Program-made: the position numbers and the translations under genes
Notes under the pieces: generated by a model
Database searches by the model: none
What the model was told of the DNA's origin: nothing
What the model saw: the letters and a program-made list of their open reading frames with translations, nothing else
Part shown: positions 18,801 through 27,702 of the stretch, piece after piece
Numbering within the stretch: position 1 is the stretch's first letter
Layout of the letters: every line of letters starts with the position of its first letter
Assembly: GCA_022425485.1 (NCBI GenBank)
Contig: JAKMFL010000058.1
Location: 1-64,000, forward strand
DNA length: 64,000 nt
From: Alphaproteobacteria bacterium
Lineage (GTDB): Bacteria > Pseudomonadota > Alphaproteobacteria > Puniceispirillales > Puniceispirillaceae
Reading direction: 5' to 3'

Positions 18801-19742
18801 TCAAATGATTTTGAGAATTTTTGAAAAGAATTCTTCGAAGTTTCTTTTCGAATATAACTCTTCATTTAACAAATTTGTAATAAAATTATTACGAAACCAT
18901 GTCATCTGGCGTTTAGCATAGTGGCGCGTATCTCTTTTAGCGAGATATATAGCCTCCTCAAGGGTTTGTTTTCCTTCAAAATGATCTCGCAAGGGCCGAA
19001 CCCCCAATGCTTTCATCACCGGCAAATCATCTGGTAGCTTACGCCCAAGGAGCTGGCGAACCTCTTCCTGTGCTGTTGTTGCCATCATTTCATCAAGCCT
19101 TGTTTCAATGCGTTGATAAATTATCTCACGTGCGGGAAGATGGGTTATTTTCAATGCCTTTCCTTGCAATCCCCCAGATGGCGGTTGCTTTTGAAAGGTG
19201 CTTAAGCTGATGCCTGTATGGCGATAGACTTCCACCGCCCTTATTATGCGCTGGCTATCTCCTGCTTCTAGCCGGCTAGCTATTTCGGGATCAAACGCTG
19301 ATAACTGCGCCAGCATTGCCTGTCCACCCTTTTCGCTATGCTCGGCAACAACGCTTTGGCGGGTCGCATCTGGCACATCTGGAATAGCAGACAGTCCCGC
19401 TTCTGCAGCGCGTAAATAAAATCCAGTTCCCCCCACTAAAATAGGCCATTTCCCCTTTTTTCTGACCGCTTGAATATGCGCACGTGCCGTCTCAAGCCAC
19501 ATACCAGCTGAAAACCGAATTGCCCCATCAATCTCTCCATAAAGGCAGTGTTCTACCCTTGCTTCATCTGCTGGAGAGGGCCGCGCCGTAAGCACAGATA
19601 AATCTGAATATACTTGCATCGAATCTGCATTTATAATGATACCGTCCAACGCTTCTGCAAGTGCTAGCGCATAGGCAGATTTACCCCCTGCCGTTGGGCC
19701 AGCAATGATGATATAGTCGCGTTGTTTGTTAAAACGTTCCAT
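18801..19742 (-). CDS. miaA: tRNA dimethylallyltransferase
   Basis: Adds the dimethylallyl group to N6 of A37 in tRNAs reading UNN codons. The P-loop GPTAGGKSAYALALAEAL is at about 15-32. DSMQVYSDL (near 41) and the segment GGTGFYLRA (near 105) are family signatures. The C-terminus carries AKRDTRHYAKRQMTWFR (near 270), typical of MiaA. At 313 aa it is full length. It is divergent from serB with only 30 bp between the starts. The last 25 codons are AT-rich and low in complexity compared with the rest. Confidence 0.96.
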   Translation of the reverse strand: MERFNKQRDYIIIAGPTAGGKSAYALALAEALDGIIINADSMQVYSDLSVLTARPSPADEARVEHCLYGEIDGAIRFSAGMWLETARAHIQAVRKKGKWPILVGGTGFYLRAAEAGLSAIPDVPDATRQSVVAEHSEKGGQAMLAQLSAFDPEIASRLEAGDSQRIIRAVEVYRHTGISLSTFQKQPPSGGLQGKALKITHLPAREIIYQRIETRLDEMMATTAQEEVRQLLGRKLPDDLPVMKALGVRPLRDHFEGKQTLEEAIYLAKRDTRHYAKRQMTWFRNNFITNLLNEELYSKRNFEEFFSKILKII

Positions 19743-19772
19743 GCCCTGCCCCTTAAGCGATTAGAGATCTAA

Positions 19773-20654
19773 ATGCAAGCCTGTATCCTGTTTACTGCTA
19801 GCCCGCCCAGCCCCGAAAAATTTGCCGCTATTACCGCTTTATGCCAGCAATATGAGCTAGAACAAAGCCAGATGCTGTCCAATAATAGGAGCAGTTGCAT
19901 CGCGGCTCGTTGCACCATTAGCCGCCCCATTGATCTCTCTACTTTACGCAAGCAAGCTGCCCAGCATCAAATAGACGTCAATCAAATAGATTTTGAGGCG
20001 AAGCCAAAAAAACTGCTGATAGCCGATATGGACGCCTCCATTATTCGCGGCGAGTCATTGGACGAGTTAGCTGTGCTAGCTGGCATTGGCGAGGAAATAA
20101 GCCAGATTACGACACGCGCCATGGCAGGTGAGCTTGATTTTGAAGAAGCACTCGCAGCCCGCCTTGCCCTTCTGAAAGGCCAGCCTGTTAGCCTGCTAGA
20201 CAGGGTCGCAGCGAATACACAGATTACCCCCGGCGCAAAGGAACTGGTTAAAACCATGCGCGCAAATGGCGCGGCATGCTATCTCATCTCAGGCGGCTTT
20301 ACGTTTTTAACCTCTGTCATTGCCGAAAAGCTGGGTTTTACAGGCCATCACGCCAATGAAATTGCCATTGAGCAAGGCAAACTCGCAGGATATGCAGAAC
20401 CCCCTATTTTAGGCAAACAAGCGAAATATGATTTCTTGAGCCAGTATATTGAACAAATGCAGATTACGCCTTCGGATAGCCTGTGCGTAGGCGACGGGGC
20501 GAATGACATGATGATGCTACAGGCAGCTGGAATGGGGGTCGCTTTTGAAGGCAAGCCTGCCTTACGCAAGGCCATAGAGACACAGATATCCTATAGTGAT
20601 TTAACCGCGCTATTATATCTGCAAGGCTATAGCCACCATAATATCCGCTATTAA
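19773..20654 (+). CDS. serB: Phosphoserine phosphatase
   Basis: Last step of serine synthesis, a HAD-fold phosphatase. The catalytic aspartates sit in ADMDASII near residues 86-93, where the usual DxDST reads DxDAS, so serine replaces threonine at the fifth position. SGGFTFL (near 174) and GDGANDMMML (near 242) are the phosphate and Mg motifs. The N-terminal 75 residues form the ACT-like or SerB-type regulatory part. At 293 aa it is normal. It is divergent from miaA and ends at a strong bidirectional terminator. Confidence 0.94.
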   Translation: MQACILFTASPPSPEKFAAITALCQQYELEQSQMLSNNRSSCIAARCTISRPIDLSTLRKQAAQHQIDVNQIDFEAKPKKLLIADMDASIIRGESLDELAVLAGIGEEISQITTRAMAGELDFEEALAARLALLKGQPVSLLDRVAANTQITPGAKELVKTMRANGAACYLISGGFTFLTSVIAEKLGFTGHHANEIAIEQGKLAGYAEPPILGKQAKYDFLSQYIEQMQITPSDSLCVGDGANDMMMLQAAGMGVAFEGKPALRKAIETQISYSDLTALLYLQGYSHHNIRY

Positions 20655-20661
20655 TTAAAAA

Positions 20662-20688
20662 AAACAGCTGGCACCGGGCCAGCTGTTT
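20662..20688. terminator. Bidirectional rho-independent terminator between serB and degP
   Basis: An 11-bp perfect stem, AAACAGCTGGC (20662-20672) and GCCAGCTGTTT (20678-20688), with a 5-nt loop. A-tract on the left and T-rich sequence on the right (a run of T around 20698-20706) allow termination in both directions between the convergent genes. Confidence 0.85.
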
Positions 20689-20716
20689 CCTTAAGACTTT
20701 TTTTTATCGAAAGTTT

Positions 20717-22225
20717 TTATTCGCTTTCAAAGCTGACCTGAACAAAACGGGTTTGCCCCCCACTTTCAACCAACATCAAGACGCCGCGGCGGCCATTTTG
20801 TTTTGCCTCACGTATCTTATCGGCTAGTTGCTTTACAGAGGTCACGGCGGCCTGATTAATGCGGCGGATAACATCGCCGGGTTGAATACCGCGCTGACCA
20901 GCAGGCCCTGTTTCCGCAACATCCACTACGATCACGGTATTCTCATCCGCCTCCATGTCAAACTGCTCTGCTAATGCCTCCCCTAGCGGGGCAACCGCCA
21001 GACCGATATCTTCTAGTGTTTCTGGACTGCCAGGTTGCGTCTTACTGGTCAGCAATCCGCCATTTTCGGCCTGCTCAAGCTCGCCCAGCGTGACGGTTCT
21101 GACCAGCTTTTTGCCATTACGCACCAATGCGACCTCAACTGTCTTTTCCACAGCCGTTTCGGCAACAATACGCGGCAAATCACGGCTCTTTTCAACGTCT
21201 TTGCCATCGAATTTCAAGATAACATCGCCAGCTTGCAATCCAGCCTGATCCGCAGGGCCATCTTCGGTTACAGACGCGACTAGCGCACCATTTGCACTCT
21301 CAAGCCCAAGGCTTTCTGCGATATCATCCGTAACTTCCTGAATAAATACGCCTAGCCAGCCTCGGCGCGTACGGCCAAAATCCTGAAGCTGTTGTACGAC
21401 TTGGGTCGCCAAATTAGCTGAGATTGCAAAGCCTATCCCTACAGACCCGCCCGTCTGCGAGAAAATCGCTGTATTAATACCAATAACCTCGCCCTCTAAG
21501 TTAAAAAGCGGACCGCCAGAGTTCCCCCTATTTATGGAAGCATCTGTCTGGATAAAATCATCATAAGGCCCAGAGCCAATATCCCGCCCGCGCGCAGATA
21601 CGATACCAGCTGTAACCGTTCCCCCTAAACCAAAGGGATTGCCGATAGCCATTACCCAATCGCCAACGCGCAATTTATCTGAATCGCCGAAAGGTACAGC
21701 GGTTAGGGTGCTATCTCCGGGATCAATTTTCAAAACGGCAATATCCGTCTTTTGGTCGCGTCCAACCAATTCAGCTTCAAATACTTCGTCATTTGCGAGT
21801 ATCACTGAAATCTTGTCAGCATTCTCAATAACGTGATTATTCGTGACCACAATGCCTGATGCATCAATGATAAAACCCGAGCCTAGGGATTGGGTGCGCC
21901 GAGACTGGCCTTTATCTTCAAATTCCTTGAAAAAATCTTCAAAAGGTGAGCCTTCAGGAAAGCGTGGCAGCGAAGGGCCATTATCATCTTTTATCACTGT
22001 GGAAGTGGAGATATTCACCACTGCTGGTGATAGCCTCTCGGCTAAATCGGCAAAACTGTCTGGTCTATCTGCTGCACGGGCTGGACTTACCAGTACAAAC
22101 AAGCAAAGCCCAACCAGGCCAAGCAACGCCATAAACCAAAAAGGTTTTCTATCATCTATCGCGCGTGTTTTAACGACAGCGCGGCTACGTGTAATTTGAT
22201 GTTCACAAGAAATCATTTTTTCCAT
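20717..22225 (-). CDS. degP: Periplasmic serine protease of the Do/HtrA family
   Basis: Periplasmic chaperone-protease for damaged envelope proteins. A signal peptide or anchor is visible at about 28-52 (FWFMALLGLVGLCLFVLVSPARA then ADRP). The trypsin-like domain carries the triad in TNNHVIENAD (near 128), DQKTDIAVLKI (near 160) and GNSGGPLF (near 235). Two PDZ domains follow (about 290-390 and 400-495). At 502 aa it is complete. An AGGA box upstream of the ATG at 22225 supports the start. It follows hflK-hflC on the same strand after 200 bp containing two long-range inverted repeats, so all three may share transcripts. Whether it is DegP or a DegQ-type paralogue is not decidable here. Confidence 0.94.
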   Translation of the reverse strand: MEKMISCEHQITRSRAVVKTRAIDDRKPFWFMALLGLVGLCLFVLVSPARAADRPDSFADLAERLSPAVVNISTSTVIKDDNGPSLPRFPEGSPFEDFFKEFEDKGQSRRTQSLGSGFIIDASGIVVTNNHVIENADKISVILANDEVFEAELVGRDQKTDIAVLKIDPGDSTLTAVPFGDSDKLRVGDWVMAIGNPFGLGGTVTAGIVSARGRDIGSGPYDDFIQTDASINRGNSGGPLFNLEGEVIGINTAIFSQTGGSVGIGFAISANLATQVVQQLQDFGRTRRGWLGVFIQEVTDDIAESLGLESANGALVASVTEDGPADQAGLQAGDVILKFDGKDVEKSRDLPRIVAETAVEKTVEVALVRNGKKLVRTVTLGELEQAENGGLLTSKTQPGSPETLEDIGLAVAPLGEALAEQFDMEADENTVIVVDVAETGPAGQRGIQPGDVIRRINQAAVTSVKQLADKIREAKQNGRRGVLMLVESGGQTRFVQVSFESE

Positions 22226-22279
22226 CAGGATAATCCTGTCTCTTTGTTTGTTTAGCCTTTGATAAAGGCCCTCAAATGA

Positions 22280-22330
22280 GGAAAAGGCACGCTTTTTGTG
22301 AGAGAGAGACCTATCAGAGGTGCCTTTTCC
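22280..22330. repeat. 11-bp inverted repeat with 29-nt loop in the hflC-degP spacer
   Basis: GGAAAAGGCAC (22280-22290) is the exact complement of GTGCCTTTTCC (22320-22330). It would form a hairpin in the degP 5' leader or after the hflC terminator hairpin. No known element was recognised. Confidence 0.75.
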
Positions 22331-22357
22331 ATATTCAAAAACTAGAGGCTCAGAAAG

Positions 22358-22392
22358 GCCTCAATCCGGCACAAATCAGGCCAGATTGAGGC
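22358..22392 (-). terminator. Inverted repeat after hflC, possible terminator
   Basis: GCCTCAATC (22358-22366) pairs with GATTGAGGC (22384-22392), a 9-bp stem with a 17-nt loop, starting 32 bp beyond the hflC stop on the minus strand. It is followed by only a short U-run, so attenuation between hflC and degP is possible but unproven. Confidence 0.45.
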
Positions 22393-22424
22393 AGTTGTTA
22401 CACCCAAAAGGTAGGGTGCTTATC

Positions 22425-23294
22425 TTAATTCCCGTCCTTATCCTTGAAATAGCGGAAGAAGGAAGAATTCGGGGATAACACCATAGAGGTTCCAGATTCG
22501 CCTATCGCTTTGCGGTAAGCTTCCATAGAGCGATAGAATGAGAAGAATTCTGGGTCGCGCCCAAAGCTGTCTGCATAGATCCGGATGGCGTTTGAATCCC
22601 CCTCACCGCGAACTTCCTGAGCTTGTCTTTTAGCTTCAGCCACAATCACGGTTCTGGTTTTTTCTGCATCTGCTCTGATCTTCTGCGCTTCTTCTTCACC
22701 TGTTGCGCGGAACTCTTTTGCTTCCCGTTCCCGCTCAGATTTCATCCGGTTAAAGATGTTCTGACTGGTTGCCTCAGGATAATCAGCCCGGCGCAAACGC
22801 ACATCGATAATCTGAATCCCAAGTGAAGTAACAGACTGGTTTACCTCATCACGGATAGACCCGTTAATGCTCTCACGCTCTCCGGTTAGGATAGAGGCTA
22901 ATGTCTCGCGGCCTAACACCCGGCGAACAGAAGAATCGATAATAGATTCTAGACGGGCGCGGGCGCCAATCTCATTACGAACTGTCTGAAAGAACAGAAG
23001 CGGGTCTTCAATACGATATCGTGCATAAGCATCGACCTGAAGACGCTTCTGATCGGCCAAAATCACCTCTTCGGCATCTTGCGGAATCAAAGAAAGTACG
23101 CGGCGTTCATAATAAACAGCCTCTTGGATAAAGGGCAGCTTGAACTTCAAACCCGGCTCTTGGATAGTCCGCTTTGGCTCACCAAATTGCAGCACAAGTG
23201 CTTGCTGAGTCTGATTTACCATAAAAGCGGCTGAATAAGCGCCAAACAGCAAAACAGCCAGAAGCGCTAAGGTAATGTTACGTGTCGCTTTCAT
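22425..23294 (-). CDS. hflC: HflC subunit of the HflKC membrane complex
   Basis: Stomatin/prohibitin-family inner-membrane protein that with HflK forms a cage around FtsH and modulates membrane-protein degradation. One N-terminal membrane helix (about 7-25) precedes the SPFH domain (about 25-190, QALVLQFGEPKRTIQEPGL in part) and a long charged coiled coil (ERERE and AEKTRTVIVAEAKRQAQEVRGEG in part, about 190-240). At 289 aa it is normal. It starts 3 bp after hflK ends. Confidence 0.95.
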   Translation of the reverse strand: MKATRNITLALLAVLLFGAYSAAFMVNQTQQALVLQFGEPKRTIQEPGLKFKLPFIQEAVYYERRVLSLIPQDAEEVILADQKRLQVDAYARYRIEDPLLFFQTVRNEIGARARLESIIDSSVRRVLGRETLASILTGERESINGSIRDEVNQSVTSLGIQIIDVRLRRADYPEATSQNIFNRMKSEREREAKEFRATGEEEAQKIRADAEKTRTVIVAEAKRQAQEVRGEGDSNAIRIYADSFGRDPEFFSFYRSMEAYRKAIGESGTSMVLSPNSSFFRYFKDKDGN

Positions 23295-23297
23295 CGC

Positions 23298-24431
23298 TTA
23301 GTTACTCCCTTGGTTTGAATTGCTGTTACGGCCAAGTTCCTTTAGCGGCAAATATGGCACCACAGACTTGCCATCTTCATCGATAATAATTTTCTCGATA
23401 TTGCCGAACACTTCTTCGATAGTTTCGATATATATCCGCTCACGCGTTACATCTTTATCTACCTCATAGGCCGAATAAACTTGGTCAAAGCGAGACGCAT
23501 CACCTTCCGCGCGGCTTACAACTTCCTCACGATAGGCTTCAGCTTCTGCAATAAGCCTTGCCGCCTCACCTCTGGCGCGGGGCACGACATCATTACGAAA
23601 CGCTTCTGCTTCGTTCTTTAGACGATCCCTATCCTGACGCGCACGTTGCACATCATTAAAGGCATCAATAACATCTGAGGGCGGGTCAACGGCCAGCAAT
23701 TGCACTTCGCGCACCCGAACACCAGCTTTATATTCGTCTAACAGCTCTTGCAGCTTTTGGCGAACCGACACCTGAATGCTTTGACGCCCTTCGGTAAGAG
23801 CCGTTTGAATACGGGTCTGGCCGATAATCTCACGCATCACCGCTTCTGCGGCAACTTTAATGGTTTGGTCGGGGTCTGCTAGATTAAACAAATATTGACC
23901 AGCATCCGCGATACGCCAGAATACCACAAAATCGATATCGACAATGTTCTCATCACCGGTGATCATCTGGCTTTCATCAACAATGTCACGGCGCGCAACA
24001 CTACGCCCGCCCACATCGCGGAAACCAATCTCTAGCCTGTTATCACGGGTAACATCCGGGGTAAGCACACTTTCGATTGGAAAAGGCAAATGATAATGCA
24101 GGCCGGGCGGGGTTGTTTTTACCCATTCGCCGAAACGCAACACCACACCTTGTTCCTGCGGGTTAACACGGTAAAAACCAGTGGCCACCCAGAGACCTAG
24201 AATAACTACAAGGATAAGCCATAGCAGGCGCGAGGGCTTGCCACCGCCGGAGACCCCGCCACCGAAGTTATTTCGAAAATCTTTGAACATTTTGTCAAAA
24301 TCAGGTGGGTTGGGCCGATTAGGCTGACGAGAAGGGCCACCGCCGCCCCATGGACCGCCTTGGTTGCCGCCGCCACCCCAAGGACCCCCTTGATTGCCGC
24401 CTTGATTGCCGCCTTGATTATTCCAGGGCAT
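23298..24431 (-). CDS. hflK: HflK subunit of the HflKC membrane complex
   Basis: Partner of HflC. The first 60 residues are a cytoplasmic low-complexity tail of GGNQ and GGPWGGG repeats, produced by 12-bp and longer tandem duplications (24330-24424). One membrane helix follows (about 68-85, LLWLILVVILGLWVATGFY), then the SPFH domain (about 88-270) and a coiled coil. A GGGAG ribosome-binding site precedes the ATG. At 377 aa it is full length. It is divergent from mrp, with about 160 bp between. Confidence 0.95.
   Translation of the reverse strand: MPWNNQGGNQGGNQGGPWGGGGNQGGPWGGGGPSRQPNRPNPPDFDKMFKDFRNNFGGGVSGGGKPSRLLWLILVVILGLWVATGFYRVNPQEQGVVLRFGEWVKTTPPGLHYHLPFPIESVLTPDVTRDNRLEIGFRDVGGRSVARRDIVDESQMITGDENIVDIDFVVFWRIADAGQYLFNLADPDQTIKVAAEAVMREIIGQTRIQTALTEGRQSIQVSVRQKLQELLDEYKAGVRVREVQLLAVDPPSDVIDAFNDVQRARQDRDRLKNEAEAFRNDVVPRARGEAARLIAEAEAYREEVVSRAEGDASRFDQVYSAYEVDKDVTRERIYIETIEEVFGNIEKIIIDEDGKSVVPYLPLKELGRNSNSNQGSN
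24389..24424. repeat. Tandem repeat, 3 x 12 bp, in the hflK 5' end
   Basis: CTTGATTGCCGC is exact at 24389-24400 and 24401-24412, with a third partial copy at 24413-24424. It encodes GGNQ units near the HflK N-terminus. Longer imperfect copies of the same sequence extend to about 24340. Confidence 0.93.
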
Positions 24432-24593
24432 GATAATGTTGCTCCCTTATCGATTGCCGTTTGTATTTCAGATACAGGGTATAGCGAGCTTGTTGTGACT
24501 TGCCAAACTGAAAAGGCAAGCTTAAGTCATAAGCTAACTGATAACCAGAACCGCACCTGTTCTATATTTGAACGATTAGGGGAAAATTCAAGA

Positions 24594-25724
24594 ATGCCAA
24601 CCGAAATAACAGAACAAAAAATTCTGCATGCGCTAGAAAACGTTACCCATCCAGACCAGAAAGCCTCTCTCAGCGCTTCCGGCGCTGTATCTGGTATTGT
24701 GATAAAGAACGGGAATATTGGCTTTACCATCGAAATTGCTCCAGAATTCGCCGGTCAGGCAGAAACATTAAAAACAGAAGCTAAAAAAGCGGTCGAAGCG
24801 GTAGAAGGGGTGCTTTCGGTAACCGTTTTAATGACCGCGCATAGACCCGCTAGCCAATCCCCATCTGCTAGTCAACCTACTAGTCAACCTACTGGCCAGA
24901 ATGATGGCCAAAATGATTCTCGGCAAAGCGACGTTATTCGGCCTGCCAAGCATGTGATTGCCGTCGCCTCTGGCAAGGGCGGGGTAGGCAAATCCACCAC
25001 AGCAATTAATTTAGCTCTTGCACTTGCTGCGGCGGGTCAAAAGGTAGGCATTTTGGATGCTGATATTTATGGCCCTTCTCTGCCGCGCTTATTGGGTATG
25101 AATAAAAAGCCAGAAACAGAAGGAAATAAGCTGATACCGCTTGATGCATGGGGCTTACAAGCCATGTCTATCGGCTTTCTTGTAGAAGAAGAAAGCCCAA
25201 CAATCTGGCGCGGGCCTATGGTGATGTCGGCGGTACAGCAAATGTTGCGCGATGTAGCATGGACAGATCTAGATGTTTTAGTGGTGGATATGCCGCCCGG
25301 CACTGGCGATACCCAGCTAACATTATCCCAACGTGCAGAGCTAGCAGGAGCCGTAATTGTATCAACCCCCCAAGATTTAGCGCTGATAGATGCACGCAAA
25401 GGGTTGAATATGTTCAAGCGCGTAGATGTTCCTGTTTTAGGTATCGTTGAAAATATGAGCTATTTTCTGTGTCCCTCTTGCGGTGAGCGCGCCGATATTT
25501 TTGGAACTGGCGGGGCAGAAACCGAAGCAGCACGTCTTAACTTACCGTTTTTAGGGGCGATACCTCTGCATATGGAAATTCGGGAAACCTCTGATGCAGG
25601 CACCCCAATTGTAGCTAGTCAGCCAGATAGCACGCATGCAAAAATCTATCATGCCATTGCGGATAAAATTCTAGCTGAGTTGGCAAGAGGCAAGCGTGAG
25701 GCTCCAAAATTCATAATGGAATGA
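24594..25724 (+). CDS. mrp: Iron-sulfur cluster carrier ATPase Mrp/ApbC
   Basis: P-loop ATPase that carries Fe-S clusters to apoproteins. An N-terminal MIP18-like domain (about 1-80) is followed by a Ser/Gln/Asn-rich linker (about 85-120) made of 12-bp tandem duplications, then the ATPase with the deviant Walker A KGGVGKST (near 127). CPSCG near 295 holds the CxxC that binds the cluster. I start at the ATG at 24594 (AGGGG box 9 nt before) rather than the much earlier in-frame ATG, whose product would overlap hflK. It is 376 aa. Confidence 0.93.
   Translation: MPTEITEQKILHALENVTHPDQKASLSASGAVSGIVIKNGNIGFTIEIAPEFAGQAETLKTEAKKAVEAVEGVLSVTVLMTAHRPASQSPSASQPTSQPTGQNDGQNDSRQSDVIRPAKHVIAVASGKGGVGKSTTAINLALALAAAGQKVGILDADIYGPSLPRLLGMNKKPETEGNKLIPLDAWGLQAMSIGFLVEEESPTIWRGPMVMSAVQQMLRDVAWTDLDVLVVDMPPGTGDTQLTLSQRAELAGAVIVSTPQDLALIDARKGLNMFKRVDVPVLGIVENMSYFLCPSCGERADIFGTGGAETEAARLNLPFLGAIPLHMEIRETSDAGTPIVASQPDSTHAKIYHAIADKILAELARGKREAPKFIME
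24868..24917. repeat. Tandem repeats, 2 x 12 bp then 2 x 12 bp, in the Mrp linker
   Basis: CTAGTCAACCTA occurs twice (24868-24879, 24880-24891). GGCCAGAATGAT (24894-24905) is then followed by GGCCAAAATGAT (24906-24917). All stay in frame in the disordered linker. Confidence 0.93.
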
Positions 25725-25743
25725 TGCTTTTGGCCTCGCCAAG

Positions 25744-26319
25744 CTAGCTTTTAGGGATGAGATCGGCTAGCGGTGTTTTGCGTACCAGTCGGTGATAGTG
25801 AAAGGCGGGATAATCTTCTCCGCTAGCCATGCTTTCAAGGCAGCTATCTTGCCATTCATTTTCATCGAATTTAGGAAAGCGCACCCCTGATTCTGGCTCG
25901 GCATCGATAATGGTGGCTTCGATCACCTTACAATAATCTAGACCAGCAGCATAAATCTCGCCGCCGCCAAATAAGATAATGCGTCGCTCCCCCTGCCCTT
26001 GCGCTTGCAGCCAGTCTGCGCCTGCTGAAATAGCCGCCTCCATGCTGGCGACCGGCACAGCATCTGGGGCTGACCAGCGCGTATTACGGGTTAACACTAT
26101 GCTTAAACGACCCGGCAGGGCACGGCCTATGGAATCCCAAGTTCGGCGCCCCATAATAAGGGGGCAGCCCATGGTTAGCGCCTTCACCCGCTTTAAATCA
26201 CCTGGCAGATGCCAAATAAGACCCGTGCCATCGCCAATAACGCGGTTACGCGCCATCGCGACCACACACACCATTTCCAATTCTTTATTGCCAGATTCTT
26301 TATTGTCAGAATTTTCCAT
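25744..26319 (-). CDS. folA: Dihydrofolate reductase
   Basis: Regenerates tetrahydrofolate from the dihydrofolate that ThyA produces. The core begins at about residue 16 with MVCVVAMARNRVIGDGTGLIWHLPGDLKR, read in parts, including the catalytic-loop IWHLPGDL. GRRTWDSIG (near 56) and FGGGEIYA (near 118) are the cofactor motifs. The ATG at 26319 has an AGGGG box 6 nt upstream and is preferred. It adds 15 residues, SDNKE and SGNKE encoded by a 15-bp duplication. The alternative start is 26274. It lies 9 bp after thyA on the same strand. Confidence 0.94.
   Translation of the reverse strand: MENSDNKESGNKELEMVCVVAMARNRVIGDGTGLIWHLPGDLKRVKALTMGCPLIMGRRTWDSIGRALPGRLSIVLTRNTRWSAPDAVPVASMEAAISAGADWLQAQGQGERRIILFGGGEIYAAGLDYCKVIEATIIDAEPESGVRFPKFDENEWQDSCLESMASGEDYPAFHYHRLVRKTPLADLIPKS
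26281..26310. repeat. Tandem duplication, 2 x 15 bp, in the folA 5' end
   Basis: TTCTTTATTGCCAGA (26281-26295) and TTCTTTATTGTCAGA (26296-26310) differ at one base. They encode the five-residue duplicates SDNKE and SGNKE, offset by frame, in the DHFR N-terminal extension. Confidence 0.95.
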
Positions 26320-26328
26320 CTTCTGCCC

Positions 26329-27126
26329 CTACACCGCAATCGGCGCAGATATGGACGGGGCGGCTTCGTAGCCGCTTAGCTTTATATGCTCAAAGCGAAA
26401 TTCCGTTAACGTGTCTGGCGGGTTAATTAATTCCAGTTGGGGCAGTGGGCCGGGTTTACGCCCAAGTTGCAAACGGGCTTGTTCCATATGGTTCAAATAT
26501 AGATGCGCGTCCCCTAGTGAATGCACAAAATCGCCAACCTTTAAGCCAGTCACATGCGCCATCATATGTGTTAACAGCGCGTATGAGGCAATATTGAACG
26601 GCACGCCAAGAAAAATATCTGCAGATCGTTGATAAAGCTGGCAAGATAATTTTCCATCACTGACATAAAACTGGAACAAGCAATGGCAGGGCGGCAACGC
26701 CATATTCGGGATATCAGACGGGTTCCACGCAGAAACAATCAAACGTCGTGATTCGGGGTTCGTGCGGATAGCCTCTATCACATCTGCTAACTGATCGATA
26801 ACACGCCCTTCTTCTGGCGTTTTCCAGCGTCGCCATTGCTGGCCATAGACAGGCCCTAAATCCCCTTGCGCATCAGCCCATTCATCCCAGATGCTGACGC
26901 CATTTTCGCGCAGATATTTGATATTTGTGTCGCCCTGAATAAACCATAATAATTCATGGATAATAGAGCGCAGATGCAGCTTTTTCGTGGTCAGTACAGG
27001 AAAGCCTTGCTGCAAATCAAAGCGCATTTGCCAGCCAAAAACAGATTTTGTGCCTGTACCCGTCCTATCGCCGCGCTCATTGCCTTTTTCCAGCACATAT
27101 TCAAGAAGGTCTAGATACTGGCGCAT
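26329..27126 (-). CDS. thyA: Thymidylate synthase
   Basis: Methylates dUMP to dTMP using methylene-tetrahydrofolate. [13 protein letters not shown] near residue 20, the catalytic cysteine in [13 protein letters not shown] (near 147) and [19 protein letters not shown] (near 167-185) are conserved. I start at the ATG at 27126 ([12 protein letters not shown]), giving 265 aa, almost the same as E. coli ThyA. An earlier in-frame start would add 28 unlikely residues. It is first of the thyA-folA pair. Upstream and divergent is ssrA. Confidence 0.97.
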   Translation of the reverse strand: MRQYLDLLEYVLEKGNERGDRTGTGTKSVFGWQMRFDLQQGFPVLTTKKLHLRSIIHELLWFIQGDTNIKYLRENGVSIWDEWADAQGDLGPVYGQQWRRWKTPEEGRVIDQLADVIEAIRTNPESRRLIVSAWNPSDIPNMALPPCHCLFQFYVSDGKLSCQLYQRSADIFLGVPFNIASYALLTHMMAHVTGLKVGDFVHSLGDAHLYLNHMEQARLQLGRKPGPLPQLELINPPDTLTEFRFEHIKLSGYEAAPSISAPIAV

Positions 27127-27250
27127 TTTGTTAAGGTCTCTCGTCTGTTTTAAAGGATTTAACTCAGCAGACACTAGCAAAACAATTACAGTGATGCCAG
27201 ATAGCGGCACGTGCTGATGTAAAAAACTTTCAAAAAATACCCATTCCAGC

Positions 27251-27256
27251 TATACT
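27251..27256 (+). promoter_or_regulatory. Candidate -10 box of ssrA
   Basis: TATACT lies about 7-12 bp before the first predicted structured element of the tmRNA precursor. The sequence about 17 bp upstream (TTTCAA) is a poor -35. The call rests on spacing to the RNA. Confidence 0.4.
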
Positions 27257-27261
27257 CCAAG

Positions 27262-27634
27262 ATGTCGGCTTCGGCTGACTATGACGATAAACATATTGCA
27301 AAATAAGCAGGGCGGACCCGGGGGCGGTACCCGGCGCCTCCACCAATACAAGCTCACTATTCTGGCCAGATAGTAACCAGTTTCGGACAGTATAGGTGTT
27401 TTGGGGGCGAAATAGGATCGACGCATGTGGTAAAGGCCTTATCTTCGTTCGGTATGGTACCCGCCGTTATCGGGCCATGTAGTAGTTGCAAATGACAACA
27501 CTGCTCCGGTTGCTGTTGCTGCTTAATGCGGTAACATGACCACTTTTAAAGTCCTGTTCGCTTGAGCTCGAGCAGGCGGGGTTCGGGGCTGCACCTGGCA
27601 ACAGAAGCGGCCCCACTACATTGCCACTAGGCCG
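27262..27634 (+). ncRNA. ssrA: Transfer-messenger RNA, circularly permuted two-piece form
   Basis: The acceptor piece comes first and the coding piece second, as in alphaproteobacteria. The acceptor piece starts with a UUCG-capped hairpin (about 27264-27279) and ends in a T-arm and CGCCTCCACCA at 27345. The coding piece begins at 27403 with GGGGGCG, which pairs with CGCCTCC to form the acceptor stem. The resume codon is GCA at 27488. The tag reads ANDNTAPVAVAA and stops at TAA 27524-27526. The roughly 57-nt intervening segment (27346-27402) should be excised. The RNA rescues stalled ribosomes and tags the nascent chain for ClpXP. The 5' boundary is approximate. sspB lies 69 bp downstream. Confidence 0.93.
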
Positions 27635-27643
27635 TTTTTTTTT
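27608..27643 (+). terminator. Terminator of ssrA
   Basis: CGGCC (27608-27612) can pair with GGCCG (27630-27634), followed directly by nine T residues (27635-27643). The stem is short, but its position and the U-tract fit the 3' end of the tmRNA precursor. Confidence 0.65.
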
Positions 27644-27702
27644 AAATTTGGCCATGCAAGTGGGAAGGGGAATAATAGTGAGGGCAAAAAAGGTGTGGCG
27701 GC

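Noticed and set aside
24360-24593. N-terminal extension of mrp overlapping hflK
   Set aside because: The extra 78 residues are the antisense of the HflK glycine-rich repeats plus spacer. The ATG at 24594 has a good AGGGG box and begins the family N-terminus.
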